This document shows, one piece after another, positions 20,258 through 32,876 of a stretch of 64,000 nucleotides of DNA. The notes below the pieces were generated by a model. It did not search any database. It saw only the letters and a list, made by a program, of their open reading frames with translations, and had not been told where the DNA came from. Within the stretch, counting starts at the first letter, position 1. Each line of letters starts with the position of its first letter. Location of the stretch: contig JAKOGI010000830.1 in the NCBI GenBank assembly GCA_029747015.1, positions 1 through 64,000 of the forward strand. Reading direction: 5' to 3'. A program made the translations under genes and the position numbers. The stretch comes from Carnegiea gigantea (Eukaryota > Streptophyta > Magnoliopsida > Caryophyllales > Cactaceae).

Positions 20258-22067
20258 CACTAGACTCACACTAGCCCCCTGATCACAAAGGGCTCTCTCG
20301 ATCTACACATCCCCCATACAGCAAGGGATAGAGAAGCTATCAGGATCGTGCAGCTTCCATGACGACTGATTCTAGAGAACTGAGCTGCAGACCTCTCCAA
20401 TAGGGACCACTGGAACTCCCTCAGGCTCACCTTTCTTGGAAAGGAGCTCTTTCAAAAATTTGAAGTAGACCGGTGCTTTCTTAAGAGCTTCCAAGAGAGG
20501 GGCATCAATATAAATCCGCCTCCGCATATCCAAGAATCTCGCGAACCTGGGTTCAAGCTTAGATAGCTTAGCCCGTGCCACCCTCTGAGGGTAAGGTATA
20601 GGTGGCTGATAGGGGCGAACTAGAGGTGGAGGAGTGACAAGCCCATTAGAGCTCAAGCTCTCCTCTTCCTTCTGCTCGTCAGTTCATACAGAATCAGGAA
20701 CTGAAACTGTCCCTTGAGGAACCATGACAAGACTCTCCTCTATCCCTCGCCCACCGTAGAAATAGCATTAATATGGCCCCTAGGGTTGGTCTTAGGCTGA
20801 CCTGGTAAATGCCCGTAAAGCCGAGATAAATGGCTGACCTGTTGAGTTATCTGGGCGATCTGTGCGTCATCGCCTTCTGGTGGGAGGCCATAACATCAAA
20901 CTTGGTGCTCGGCTGGTTGATTGACTCACCAAGAGCTTCATTGGTCTTGGTTTGAGTCGCCATGAAGTGGTCCATGAGACTCTCGAAATTGGATGTGGGA
21001 TGTGGAGGTGGAAGGGGTGGGTTGTAGGGAGCACTATATTAGAATCCAGGCGGCTGTATAGAACTCTGGGGATGAGAGTTGGGGTTTTTATAGAGTGAAT
21101 TGGGCTGGCTTCTGACCTTAATAATAGGGAGTAGAGTAGGAATTGTGCTGTGGTGGAGGGTTGAAGCTCTGAAGGGCATTAGCATGCTTAATGGTAGAGG
21201 AACCGTTGTAGCACTCAACAAAAGTATGCCCTTGCACACCATAAGTCCCACAAATAGCATGCACTCCAGTTGGGCTAGGAGTGCCCACTCTATCCCGTCT
21301 CTGCGCCAGCGCATCCACCTTGCTGGTTAGGAGTGTCACGGTATCTACCTCATATCTGTCACTACTTCTCTTTGGGATAGCTCTCTCAGTTGACCAGTGG
21401 TACTTTTTGGAAGTCATCTCTTCCAATAGAGCCTTTGTCGTGTCAATCGACTTTCCTATGAGTGCGCCTCCAGCAGCAGCATCTATTGATATCTTGACTG
21501 AATGCTCTAACCTATTGTAAAACGTCTGGACAAGGAACCAGTTGGGTACACCATGGTGAGGGCGCTACCACTGGAGGTCCTTGAACTCGCCCAAGCCTCG
21601 TACAAGGATTCTCCATTACGCTGAGTGAAAGATGTGATGCCGGTCCTCAACTTTGCAGTTTTTCCAAGCAGGAAATATTTGCTGAGGAAAGCCTTTGAGA
21701 GTGCCTCCGAAGTAGTGAATGAGTTAGGCTCCTCATTCTGCAGCCAGTCGCTGGCTCTATCCTTCAGTGAGAAGGGGTAAAGCCTCAGTCGTATGGCGTC
21801 GGTAGACACCCCGTTGAACTTAATGGTGTCACTCTTTGCAAGGAATTTGCGAAGGTGCATATTGAGGTTATTCGAGGGGTGCCTGCCAAACTGGTCTCTC
21901 TCCACAAAGGTGGTGAGGGCGGGGCTTAGCTCGAAGTTGTTAGCCTCCAGCGCAGGGCTAACTGTGGATGAGGTGATGCCCAACGCTTGCAAGAGGGCAT
22001 AATCTCCCAGCACTCTTTGATCTTGCCCTGCTATCTCTACTACTGCCCCATTTTTTCTTCTCGTCAT
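19921..22067 (-). pseudogene. gag-protease of array unit A
   Basis: The gag frame starts with MTRRKNGAVVEIAG at 22067. It contains MHLRKFLAKSDTIKFNGVS, RLRLYPFSLKDRASDWLQNE and ITSFTQRNGESLYEAW, then frameshifts near 21590. The knuckle region reads ICGTYGVQGHTFVEC, where Tyr replaces the second Cys of the CCHC motif. Further on (20372-20656) lie YPQRVARAKLSKLEPRF and PLLEALKKAPVYFKFLKELL. The protease box reads CDQGASVSLVP, and an AG microsatellite lies just beyond it. Similarity ends abruptly at 19921 inside the protease C-terminus. It is one of three gag-protease copies in the array. Confidence 0.85.
20219..20256. repeat. (AG)n microsatellite
   Basis: About 19 uninterrupted AG units inside the former protease coding sequence of unit A. 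Units B and C have only AGAGAGGGAGAGG and AGAAGAAAGAGAGG at this place, so it expanded after the units diverged. Confidence 0.9.
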
Positions 22068-22265
22068 TGAGCGGTTGCTTCGATCTCAGTATTGAACAGG
22101 ATAAGGTTTTGATTCCACTGGCTTTTCTCATGCATACAAAACAAACGCTACCCAGGCGAAAGTAGTGTCTAGCAAGAATAAAGAAAAACTAAAAGCAATA
22201 AAAAGAAAAATAAAAAAACCTAGTATAGAGTATTTCAATCGGTTCTAATATTGAAAGGAACAAGT

Positions 22266-22282
22266 TCTTCGGCAATGGCACT
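22266..22282 (-). promoter_or_regulatory. Primer-binding site, degenerate (unit A)
   Basis: CTTCGGCAATGGCACTA is a mutated form of the tRNA-Asp 3' end, seven bases from the LTR. Compared with unit B it has several changes and probably primes poorly. Confidence 0.65.
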
Positions 22283-22289
22283 AAAAACA

Positions 22290-23619
22290 TATTGTCTTAA
22301 AATTGTTACCGCAAGCACACAGTGTAGCTGTAGCTAGCATCCGGTGAGTATGGGTCGTATCCACAGGGAACCTGCTTTCAACTACCAGAACTAGTTAAAT
22401 TACTCAATCTAGGCAAAAAAGCTCAAGTTGAAGAAAACTGAAGGGCAGTAGTTTCAATATGCTGAAAGCTGTTTGATTAAACGAAATCAATAAATGATAA
22501 AAATCCTAGATTGGGATTCACCACACTATTATGCTCTTTGGAATTTGAACTAGATCATGCAAACCTGCCCACGCAAATAACTGAGATGCAATGGTTATAG
22601 ATTCAAACATATCTACGCCTACTTTTACAGGCCATTAGACTGGCTAATTAATCTTCGCTATCTATTTTCATGAAACTAAGATTGACAAGCCATAGGATTA
22701 AATAACGTTTAATTCCCAATTGAAAAGCCTAACTGTTTTTACGTTAGGAAAATCAATCACTCATAAAAGCGCTCTAGATAAAGGATTTAATATTCATAGA
22801 AGTCCCACATCCTAATTAAGAACATGAATACATCCATCTTAGGCAATTCATCAAGCACATGACGTGCAAAGTGAGATTTCAAGCATAAGCATGGGCATTC
22901 ATTCACAAAGTCCAGAACATGATTCCAAATCACATAATAAGGGCTAGTCCCAACCTAAGATAAGGGATTTAGCCCACAATCATGTTGAATGCAACATTCC
23001 AAAAAGTTAATTCAATCAACATTGATGAACAACTAAAACACTAAAAAACAATATCAAAAGATAAAGGAGAAAGATGCAAACTTGAATTAGCATCGAATCA
23101 AAGTAGAATAATCTTCAATGTTGGTAAATCGAATCCAAAAGCATGAACGAACTCTCTGAATACAAACCCTGGAAATCTCCTCTAAAAAGTGCTCCCAAGA
23201 AAGGAAAAACAATGAATAATGGATAACCCCCAAATTAGGCGAAAGGTGCGTTAAGTCGCGAAAATCGACAGGCGCGCAACTGTGCCTAGACGCACGGGCA
23301 GCCGTGCGCCATGCATTAACAGGCTGTAGCCAACCAGTGCGCAGCTTCGGCCTCTGCAGCACAGTCGTACCCTCTTCTACCCCTCTTCCTCGGGCTCTCT
23401 GGGCTTCATTCAACCTCAATCTTCCTCGTAATTCATTGCCAAAGTCATCCTTTCTATCAAAACCCAAAGATTTCTCCTGAAAGTAAGGATAAACCAAATT
23501 ATAAGCACAATTGAATCCAAGGAGGTTAATTTGAACCTTTCTCATCTAGATTTAGCATATAAACATGAGAAATAGGGGCCAAATAGTATCTAAAATGAGG
23601 TCAAAATAGAGATTTATCA
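22290..23619 (-). repeat. Array LTR a
   Basis: 1330 bp, TATTGTCTTAAAATTG...GATTTATCA. The first TG is mutated to TA. It has a primer site on its left and the polypurine complement CTCCCCCATGC on its right (23620), so it is the 5' LTR of unit A and the 3' LTR of unit B at once. Confidence 0.85.
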
Positions 23620-25596
23620 CTCCCCCATGCGTATCTCTTGCTTATCCTCAAGCAAGACTAGCTTAAGAAAGATAAAAGAGGGAGATAAACCTCTAATCAC
23701 ACGCCTCCTCAGGTAAGAGAGGAACAATTGATAGATCAAGCTAAATCATGCATTAAGGGCAGCCAAGTCAAGATATGAAATATTTTCAATAAAACACGCA
23801 CATTCCCATCAATGAAGGCCCATATGCAAATGCAACACATTAAATACCCCAATATTGAAGCACGTAACAAGACAAGACCTTCCTCAATAAGTGGTGAGTA
23901 AGCGAGACCGGTAAAACCTTACTTTACGACAAAGTAGAACACTCCCCTAAATGTGTTTAGAACATGTTACAAGGGTGCGCTCAATACTCTATCTAATCAA
24001 GCAAACTACCATAAGCCTAGGAGAGTTCTTAATTCTCCACCACTTGATGCAAAATGCAATATGCCAATCATGAGGACTTGTAAAAAGGATGTAATGGGGC
24101 CAAAGGTAACAGGTGAGAAGTGGAGCAAATTTGGGAAGAGTGGAGCTAATAGTCAAAAGACTAGGGAGCAAAAAACACTTGCACAACTAATGCCGGAACA
24201 ACAACTTCACACCACAATTGAAAATTAAGTAACAAACCTCATGAAAACCTCAACGGAGGAATTAAACAATCTTATTGCCTTACCCTCATGCCAATCACTT
24301 TATACACAACTTTCTACTTGTTTCTTTTCTTTTCTTTTTTTCCTTTTTCTTTGCTTCCTCTTTTTTTTTTTCTTTTTCTATTTCTTTTCTTTGAAATGAA
24401 AAAGGACATGTCAATGGCATGATAAGTACAAACTCAAATCATAAATCCCCCCAAACAAGCCACCAATAAAACACCCAAGGCGAACTAACCTTCGAAGCAA
24501 ACCCAACTCAAATAGAAGTGCTGCTCCACTAAACCTTGACACGGATATAGAGAATATAGATAGGCCAAGCGTGTAATGTGTAGGGTGCAACAATAAAGAC
24601 ACGGGGAAAGGCACAAAGGGCTAACAAAGGAGATAGTACACATCAATGGGTGGCTTTTTGGCTCATGTGGCTAAACGGAACAAAAATTGCCTCAATCATA
24701 TTAACACATGCACATGCTAAATCCGATTTCAAAGAGAACACGACCAAGTTCTAGAGACGCAATCATGGATGAGTCACACATAAAAGGAAGTATGAGACTA
24801 TATGCAATGAATAGTCAATAGGCTCAAAGTCTCACAGGTAAATCTATCACAGTTGAGAAACTTACTCCAATGATATGTCTCACTTATCAAGGTCAATCTA
24901 GCAAACCACATGAATCTCAAGGGCAATTGGCATACAACATAGGGTAAGGGAACTATAGTTGGCAATTTCAAACACATTTTCACAGAACTCACACCATAAC
25001 AGGCCACACTTCAACACACAGATAAACCTGATCAATCAACCATCACCTCTTGTGTTCTCTTCATAAAAGGGGTTTTTGCAAACTTTTAGGTGGCTTTTTT
25101 ATTTAGAAAGCACTAAATCTAACTAAGAAAGTAGTAATTATATAAAGGATAATGGAGAGGAGCGCAAGAAGTGGTACCTGGAAAACTTATGAACTCCCAA
25201 CTCAATCATATCTCCTTTTGAGATGCAAAATCTAACTGATATGCTCTAAACTACATGCTCTATTAAAGAAAAAAGCAAAGATAACCAAGAAAACTACATA
25301 CCATCCTATCTATATGATGCAAATGCAAGTGATATCATTCAATCTATGCCCCAAAATCCAAAATTCACCCAAAGAGCTACAAGCTCACCCCCCATGCTTA
25401 AGATTTCATTATTCTCAATGAAAAGGGCAAATAAAAAGACCATGGGGAGGGGAAAACTAATAGCACCCAAGGGAAGAGGGGAGGGCAGGGGAAGAATGAC
25501 ACATGTTTTTCTTTTCTTTTCTTTTTTTTCCCAAAAGTAATAAAATGCTTGGGTTGCCACCCAAGAAGCGCTTGTTTAAGGTCCTGAGCTTGACCC
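23620..25596 (-). other. 3' internal noncoding region of array unit B
   Basis: About 2 kb with no credible gene. It begins with the polypurine tract (minus strand GCATGGGGGAGT) and ends with CTTGGGTTGCCACCCAAGAA near 25550, the motif that follows pol in related elements. Pyrimidine-rich runs occur at about 24320-24390 and 25505-25530. Short frames on both strands lack domains and differ from the sister region at 29335-31039. Confidence 0.75.
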
Positions 25597-27790
25597 TTAC
25601 CTCAGGTTAGCAGATGATGGTAGGATGGAAGGAGGTGGAGGTGGTGTAGTGAAGAATGGTGTTGCCTCCAACACCTCCCCAGGTTGAAAGGTAGTGCCTC
25701 CAAGAGTAGTAAGGATAGGTGGATGTAGATTAGACAACACTATAGACCTCATATGAGGTCCTCCATGCCCATCAAACACTGTGATGCTAGAAACAGCTGC
25801 GTGAGGGACAGTATATGCGGAGGCCTTAGGAAGTGAAGGAGGAGAAGGAACTGAAGATGGTATGGGTGGAGGGAAACAGAAATCAACCCTCTCCTCATAC
25901 AACTGGAAGGACATAGTACCTACTTGCACATCAATCACTGCCCCTGCAGTATCCAAAAATGGCTTCCTAAGAATGATGAGGACCTACGAGCCCTCATCCA
26001 TATCCACGACAATAAAATTACAGAAGATGATGAACTTACCCACTTGGATATAAACGTCCTCCAAAATAGCTGCAGGTCACCTGAAGGTGCGATCTGCTAG
26101 CTGTATGATCGTGGTGGTGGACTTTAAGTCTAGCAACTCAAGCTTCTTGCAGAGAGGGAGAGGCATTAGACTCACACTGGCCCCCAGATCACAAAGGGCT
26201 CTCTTGCTTTGCACGTCCCCTATGCAGGAAGGGATAGAGAAGCTACCAGGATCTTGTAGCTTCGATGACGACTGACTTTGGAGAACTGAGCTGCAGACCT
26301 CTCCAATAGGGATAACTAGAACTCCCTCGGGCTTACCTTTCTTGGAAACAAGCTCTCTCAGAAATTTGAAGTAGACAGGTGCTTTCTTGAGAGCTTCCAA
26401 GAGAGAAGCATTAGCATAGATCCGCCTCAGCACATCTAGGAATCTCGCGAACCTGGGCTCAAGCTTAGATAGCTTAGCTCATGCCGCCCTCTAAGGGTAA
26501 GATATAGGTAGTTGATAGGGGCGAACTGGAGATAGAGGAGTGACCATCCCATTAGAGCTCAAGCCCTCTTCTTTCTTCTGCTCGTCCGTTCCTACAGAAT
26601 CAGGAATTGAAACTGTCCCCTGGAGGACCATGACAGGACTTTCCTCTATCCCCTTATCTACCTTAGAAATAGCATTGATATGGCCCCTATGGTTGGTCTC
26701 AAGCTGACCTGGTAGATGCTCTTAAAGAGCTCTATATTAGAATCCAGTTGGCTATATAGAACTCCGGGGATGAGAGTTGGGGGTTTTTGTAGAGTGGATT
26801 GCGTTGGCTCTTCTAACCTTGATTATAGGTAGTACAGTGGGAATTATGCTGTGGTGGAGGGTTAAAGCTATGAAGGGCGTTAGCAAGCTCAATGGTAGAG
26901 GAACCATTGTAGCACTCAATAGAAGTATGCCACTACACGCCACAAGTCCCACAAACAGCACACACTCAGTTAGGCTAGGGGTGCCCAATCTATCCAGTCC
27001 CTGTACCAGCGCATCCACCTTGCTGGCTAGGAGTGTCACGGCATCTAACTCATATATGCCACTACTACTCTTTGGGATGGCTCTCACAGTTGACCAGTGG
27101 TAGTTGTTGGAAGTTATCTCTTCCAATAGAGCCTTTGCCGCTTCAATCGACTTCCCTATGAGAGTGCCTCCCGCAGCAGCATCTATTGATATCTTGACTG
27201 AATGTTCTAGCCCATTATAGAACGTCTGGATAAGGAGCCAGTCGGGTACACCATGGTGAGGGCACTGCCGTTGGAAGTCTTTGAACCTCTCCCAAGACTC
27301 GTACAAGGATTCTTCATCACGCTGTGTAAAGGAGGTGATGTGGGCCCTCAACTTTACAGTTTTCCCAGGCGGAAATATTTGCTGAGGAAAGCCTTTGAGA
27401 GTGCCTCCCAAGTAGTAAATGAGTTGGGCTCCTCATTCTGTAGCCAGTCCCTGGCTCTATCCTTCAGTGACAAGGGGAAAAGCCTCAGTCGTATGGCATC
27501 CGTGGACACCCCGTTGAACTTAATGGTGTCACTCTTCATAAGGATTTGCGAAGGTGCATATTGGGGTTATCCGAGGGGTGCCCGCTAAACTAGTCTCTCT
27601 CCATAAAGGTGATGAGGGCGGGGCTTAGCTCGAAGTTGTTAGCCTCCATCGGAGGGCTAACTACGGATGAGGTGATGCTCAATGCCTACGGTAGTGAATA
27701 ATCTCGCAACACTCTTTGATCTTGCCCTGCCATCTCTACTACTGCCCTCTTCTTTCTTCTCGCCTTTGAGCGGTTCCTTTGATCTCAGTA
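25597..27790 (-). pseudogene. gag-protease of array unit B
   Basis: A decayed gag whose ATG is mutated. It retains RRKKRAVVEMAGQDQRV near 27750, SDTIKFNGVSTDAIRLRLFP, QEWERFKD-like ESLYESWERFKDFQRQCPHH and ISIDAAAGGTLIGKS. The protease segment (26077-26433) has SLLEALKKAPVYFKFLREL, RALCDLGASVSLMPLPL with a normal DLGAS active site, and LELLDLKSTTTIIQLADR. A third frame (25597-25956) gives the protease C-terminus, AGAVIDVQVGTMSFQL, and a Pro/Ser-rich tail. Where RT should follow, the sequence passes straight into the 3' noncoding region, so pol is deleted and not just degraded. Confidence 0.85.
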
Positions 27791-27964
27791 TTGAACAGGG
27801 CAAGGTTTTGATTCCCTTGGCTTTTCCTGTGCATGCAAAACAAACGCTATCCAGGCATAAGTAGTGTCTAGCAAGAATTAAAAAGAACTAAAAGCTACAA
27901 AAAGAAAAATAAAAAACCTAGTCTAGAGTATTTCAATCGGTTCTAATATTAAAAGGAACAAGTT

Positions 27965-27981
27965 CCCCGGCAATGGTGCCA
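27965..27981 (-). promoter_or_regulatory. Primer-binding site, tRNA-Asp type (unit B)
   Basis: CCCCGGCAATGGTGCCA differs at two positions from the tRNA-Asp 3' end seen at 16480. It lies six bases from the LTR and is the best-kept primer site of the array. Confidence 0.8.
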
Positions 27982-27987
27982 AAAACT

Positions 27988-29334
27988 TGTTCTCTTAAAA
28001 TTGTTACCGCAAGCGCACGATGTAGCTGTAACTAGTAACCGATGAGTATGGGTTGTATCCACAGGGAACCTGCTTTTAACTACTAGAACTAGTTAAATTA
28101 CTCAATCTAGGCAAAACAACTCAAGTTGAAGAAAACTAAAGGGTAGTAGTTTCAACATGTTGAAAGCTGTTTGATCAAACGAAATCAATAAATGACAAAA
28201 ATCCTAGATTGGGATTCACCACACTATTATGCTCTTTGGAATTTGAACTAGATCATGGAAACCTGCCCACGCAAATAACTGAGATGGACTGGTTACAGAT
28301 TCAAACACATCTACGCCTACTTTTACAGGCCATTAGCCTCGCTAATTAATCTTCACTATCTATTTTCATGAAACTAAGATTGACAAGCCACAGGATTAAA
28401 TAACCTTTAATTCCTAATTGAAAGCCTAACTGTTTTCAAGTTAGGAAAATCAATCGCTCATAAAGTCGCTCTAGATAAAGGATTTAATGTTCGTAGAAGT
28501 CCCAAATCCTAATTAAGAACATGAATACATTCATCTTAGGCAATTCATCAAGTACATGGCGTGCAAAGTGAGATTTCAAGCATAAGCATGGGCATTCATT
28601 CACAAAGCTCGAACATGAATCCAAATCAAATAATAAGGGCTAGTCCCAACCTAAGATAAGGTATTTAGGCCACACTCATGTTGAATCCAACATTCCAAAA
28701 AGTTAATTCAATCAACATTGATAAACAACCAAAACCCTAAAAAGCAATATCAAAAGATAAAGGAGAAAGATGCCAACTTGAATTAGCGTCGAATCAAAGT
28801 AGAATAATCTTTAATGTTGGTAAATCGAATCCTAAAGCATAAATTAACTCTCTTAATAAAACCCGAGAAATCTCCTCTAAAGGGTGCTCTCAAGAAAGGA
28901 AAAACACTGAATAATGGATAACCCCCAAATTAGGCAAAAGGCGCTTTAAGTCGCGAAAATCGGCAGGCACACAACCATGCCTAGACGCACGGGATGCACG
29001 GCCAGTTTTGTGCCACGCACTGGCAGGCCGTACGCCTCCTGCAGCCATCCAGTACGTAGTTTCAGCCTCTGCAGCATGGTCGTGCCCTCTTCTACCCCTC
29101 TTCCTTTGGCTCTCGGGGCTTCATTAGATCTCAATCTTCTACGTAATTCATTGTCAGAGTCGTCCTTTGTATCAAAACGCGAAGATTTCTCTTGAAAGTA
29201 AGGATGAACCAAATTATAAGCACGACTGAATCCAGAGAGGTCAATTTGGCCCTTTTCTATCTAGATTTTGCATAGAAACGTGAGAAATAGGGGTTAAATA
29301 GGATCTTAAATGAGGTCAAAACAAAGGTTTATCA
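27988..29334 (-). repeat. Array LTR b
   Basis: 1347 bp, TGTTCTCTTAAAATTG...GGTTTATCA. A primer site lies to its left and the polypurine complement CTCCCCTATGC to its right, so it is shared between units B and C like LTR a. Confidence 0.87.
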
Positions 29335-31039
29335 CTCCCCTATGCTTATCTCTTGCTTATCCTTAAGCAAGACTAGCTTAAGAAAGATTGAAGAGGGAGA
29401 TAAACCGCTAGTCACACGGCTCCTCAGGCAAGAGAGAAACAATTGATAGATCAAGCTAAATCATGCATTAAGGGCGGCCAAGTCAAGATATGAAACATTT
29501 TCAATAAAACACGCACGTTCCCATCCATAAAGCCCCCTATGCAAATACAACACATGAAATACCCTAATATTGAAGAACATTACAAGACAAGACCTTTCTC
29601 AATAAGTGGTGAGTAAGCGAGATCGGTAGAACCTCACTTTAGGATAAAGTGGAACACTCCCCTGAATGTGTTTAGAACATGTCACAAGGGTGCGCTCAAT
29701 ACCCTATCCAATCAGGCAAACTACCATAAGCCTGGTAGAGTTCTTAATTCTCCACCACTTGATGTAAAATGCAATATGCCAATCATGAGGACTTGTAAAA
29801 AGGATGTAATGGGGCCAAAGGTAATGAGTGAGAAGTGGAATTAATTTGGGACGAGTGGAGCTAATAGTCAAAAGATTAGGGAGCAAAAAACACTTCCACA
29901 ACTAATGCCGGAACAACAACTTCACACCACAATTGGAAATTAAGTAACAAATCCCACAAATACCTTAATGGAGGAATTAAACAATCTTATTGCCTTACCC
30001 TCATGGCAATCACTTTATTCACAACTTTCTACTTATTTCTTTTCTTTTCTTTTTTTTCCGTTTTTCTTTGCTTCCTCTTTTTTTTTCTTTTTCTATTTCC
30101 TTTCTTTGAAATGAAAAAGGACAAGTGAATGGCATGGAAAACACAAACTCAAATCATAAATCGTCCCAAACAAGCCACTAACAAAATACCCAAGGTGAAC
30201 TAACCTTCAAAGCAAACCCAACTCAAATAGAAGCGTTGCTCCACTAAACGTTGACATGGTTATGGAGAATATGGATAGGCCAAGTGTGTAGTATGTAGTG
30301 TGCAACAACAAAGACACATGGAAAGGTACAAAGGGCTAGCAAAGGGGATAGTACACATCAATAGGTGGGTTTTTTGGCTCATGTGGCTAAATGAAACAAA
30401 AATTACCTTCATTATATTTATATATGCACATGCTAAATGCGATTTGAAATAGCACAAGACCAAGTTCTAGAGATGCAATCATGAACGAGTCACACATGAA
30501 AGGAAGTATGAGACTATACGTAATAAATAGTCAATAGGCTCAAAGTCTCACAGATAAATCTATCACAGTCAAGCAACTTACTCCAATGATATGTTCCACT
30601 TATCAAGGTCAATCTAGCAAACCACATGAATCTCAAGGGCAATTGGCATACAACATAGAACAAGGGAACTATAGGTTGTAATGTTAAACACATAAACTAC
30701 ATGCTCTATTAAAAGGAAAAAAGCAAAGATAACCTAGCAAAACTACATGCCATCCTATCTATATGATGCAAATGCAAGTGATGTCATTCAATCTATGCCC
30801 CAAAATCCAAAATTCCACCCAAGGAGCTACAAGCTTACCCCCCATGCTTCAGATTTTTATTATCTTCCATGAAAAGGACAAATAAAAAGACCAAGGGGAG
30901 CGGAAAACTAATTGGCCCAAGGGAAGAGGGGAGGGCAGGAGAAGAATGATGCATATTTTTCTTTTCTTTTCCTTTTTTTCCAAAAGCAATGAAGTACTTG
31001 GGTTTCCTCCCAAGAAGTGCTTGTTTAAGGCCCTAAGCT
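29335..31039 (-). other. 3' internal noncoding region of array unit C
   Basis: Collinear with 23620-25596 and highly similar, but shorter. A deletion of roughly 250 bp at about 30685 joins sequences that are apart in the sister copy. It holds the polypurine tract at 29335-29345 and ends with TTGGGTTTCCTCCCAAGAAG near 31010. No gene. Confidence 0.75.
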
Positions 31040-32855
31040 TAATCCTTACCTCAGGTTCGCAGATGATGGCAGGATAGAAGAAGGTGGAAGTGGTATAGTG
31101 ACGAAAGGTGTTGCCTCCAACACCTCCAACAGGGTGAATGGTAGTGCCCCCAAGAGTAGTAGGGATGGGTGGAGGTAGAAGAGACAACACTATAGACCTC
31201 AGTTGAGGTCTTCCATCCCCATCAAACACTGTGATGCTAGAAATGGCTGTGTGAGGGATAGAATATGCAGGGGGCTCAGGAAGTGATGGAGGAGCAGGAA
31301 ATGAAGATGGTATAGGTGGAGGGAAATAGAAATCAACCCTCTCCCTACACAACTGGAAGGACATAGTGCCTACTTACACATTAACCACTACCCCTGCAGT
31401 AGCCAAAAATGGCCTCCCAAAGATGATGGGGCCTGAGAGCCCTCATCCGTATCTATGATAATTAAATCGCAGGGGATGATGAACTTACCCGCTTAGATAG
31501 GAACGTCCTCCAAAACACCTGCAGGTCGCCTAAAGGTGCGATCTGCTGGTTGTATGATCGTGGTGGTGGCTTCAAGTCCAACAACTCAAGCTTCTTAAAG
31601 TAAGAAGAAAGAGAGGCATTAGACTCAAACTGGCCCCCAAATCACAAAGAGCTCTCTCGATCTATACATCTTCTATACAGCAAGGGATAGAGAAGCTACT
31701 AAGATCTGATAGCTTAGATGACGACTGACTCTGGAGAACTGAGCTGCAGACCTCTCCAATAGGGACCACTGAAACTTCCTCAGGCTCACCTTTCTTAAAA
31801 GAGCTCTCTCAGAAATTTGAAGTAGACTAATACTTTCTTGAGAGCTTCCAAGAAAGGGGCATCAGCATAGATAGCTTAGCTCATGCTACCCTTTGAGGGT
31901 AAGATATAGGTGACTGATAGGGGCAAACTGGAGGTGGAGGAGTGACCATCCCATTAGAGCTCAAGCTCTCCTCTTTCTTCTGCTCATCAATTCTAGTAAA
32001 ATCAGGAACTGAAACTATCCTCTGGAGGACCATGACAGGACTCTCTTTTATCCCCTTGCCCACCATAAAAATAGCATTGATATGGCTTATAGGGTTGGTC
32101 TCAGGCTAACCTAGTAGATGCCCCTGAGGCCAGGATAAATAACTGATCTGCTGAGCTATTTAGGCGATCTATGTGTCCATCGCCTTCTGATGGGAGGCCA
32201 TAGCATTGAACTTAGTGCTCAGTTGGTAATTGACTCACCAAGAGCTTCATCGGTCTTGGTTTGAGTCACTATGAAGCGCTCCATGAGACTTTCCAAGTTG
32301 GATGTGCGATGTGGAGGTGGAGGGGGTGGGTTATGGAGAGCTGTATATTGGAATCCAGGCCGTATAGAACTCTAGGGATGAGAGTTGGGGTTTTATAGAG
32401 TGGATTGGGGTGGCTCTTCCGACCTTGATTATAGGAAGTAGAGTGGGAATTATGATGTGGTGGAGGGTTAAAGGTATAAAGGGTGTTAACATGCTCGATG
32501 GTAGAGGAACCATTGTAGCACTCAACAGAAGTATGCCTCTGCACACTACAAGTCTACAAACAACATACACTCCAGTTGGGCTAGGAGTGCCCACTCTATC
32601 CGGACTCTATGCCAGCACATCCACCCTGCTAACTAGGAGTGTCATGGCATCTACCTCATATCTACCACTACTCCTCTTTGGGATGGCTCTCTCAGTTGAC
32701 CAGTAGTAGTTGTTGGAAGCCATCTCTTCCAATAGAGCATTTGCCACTTCAACCGACTTCCCCATGAGAGCGCCCCCGCTGCAGCATCTACTAATATCTT
32801 GACTGAATGCTCTAACCCATTGCAGAACGTTTGAACGAGGAGCCAGTCAAGCACA
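31040..32855 (-). pseudogene. gag-protease of array unit C, 5' part deleted
   Basis: The most eroded unit. It retains MSFQLCRERVDFYFPPPIPS and a Pro-rich tail (30849-31364), remnants of the protease, YPQRVA near 31885, the knuckle region CRLVVCRGILLL in a shifted frame, and MLDWLLVQTFCNGLEHSVKI near 32850. Directly upstream of that gag segment the sequence jumps to the primer site, so the first half of gag and the leader (about 700 bp by comparison with units A and B) are gone. Several frameshifts separate the rest. Confidence 0.8.
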
Positions 32856-32870
32856 CCGACAACTGTGCCA
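32855..32870 (-). promoter_or_regulatory. Primer-binding site, degenerate (unit C)
   Basis: ACCGACAACTGTGCCA, a mutated tRNA-Asp complement six bases from the LTR and fused to the gag deletion. Confidence 0.6.
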
Positions 32871-32876
32871 AAAACA

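Noticed and set aside
21100..21520. Plus-strand frames opposite gag of unit A
   Set aside because: Shadows of the minus-strand gag; similar shadow frames appear in units B and C only because the gag sequence is conserved.
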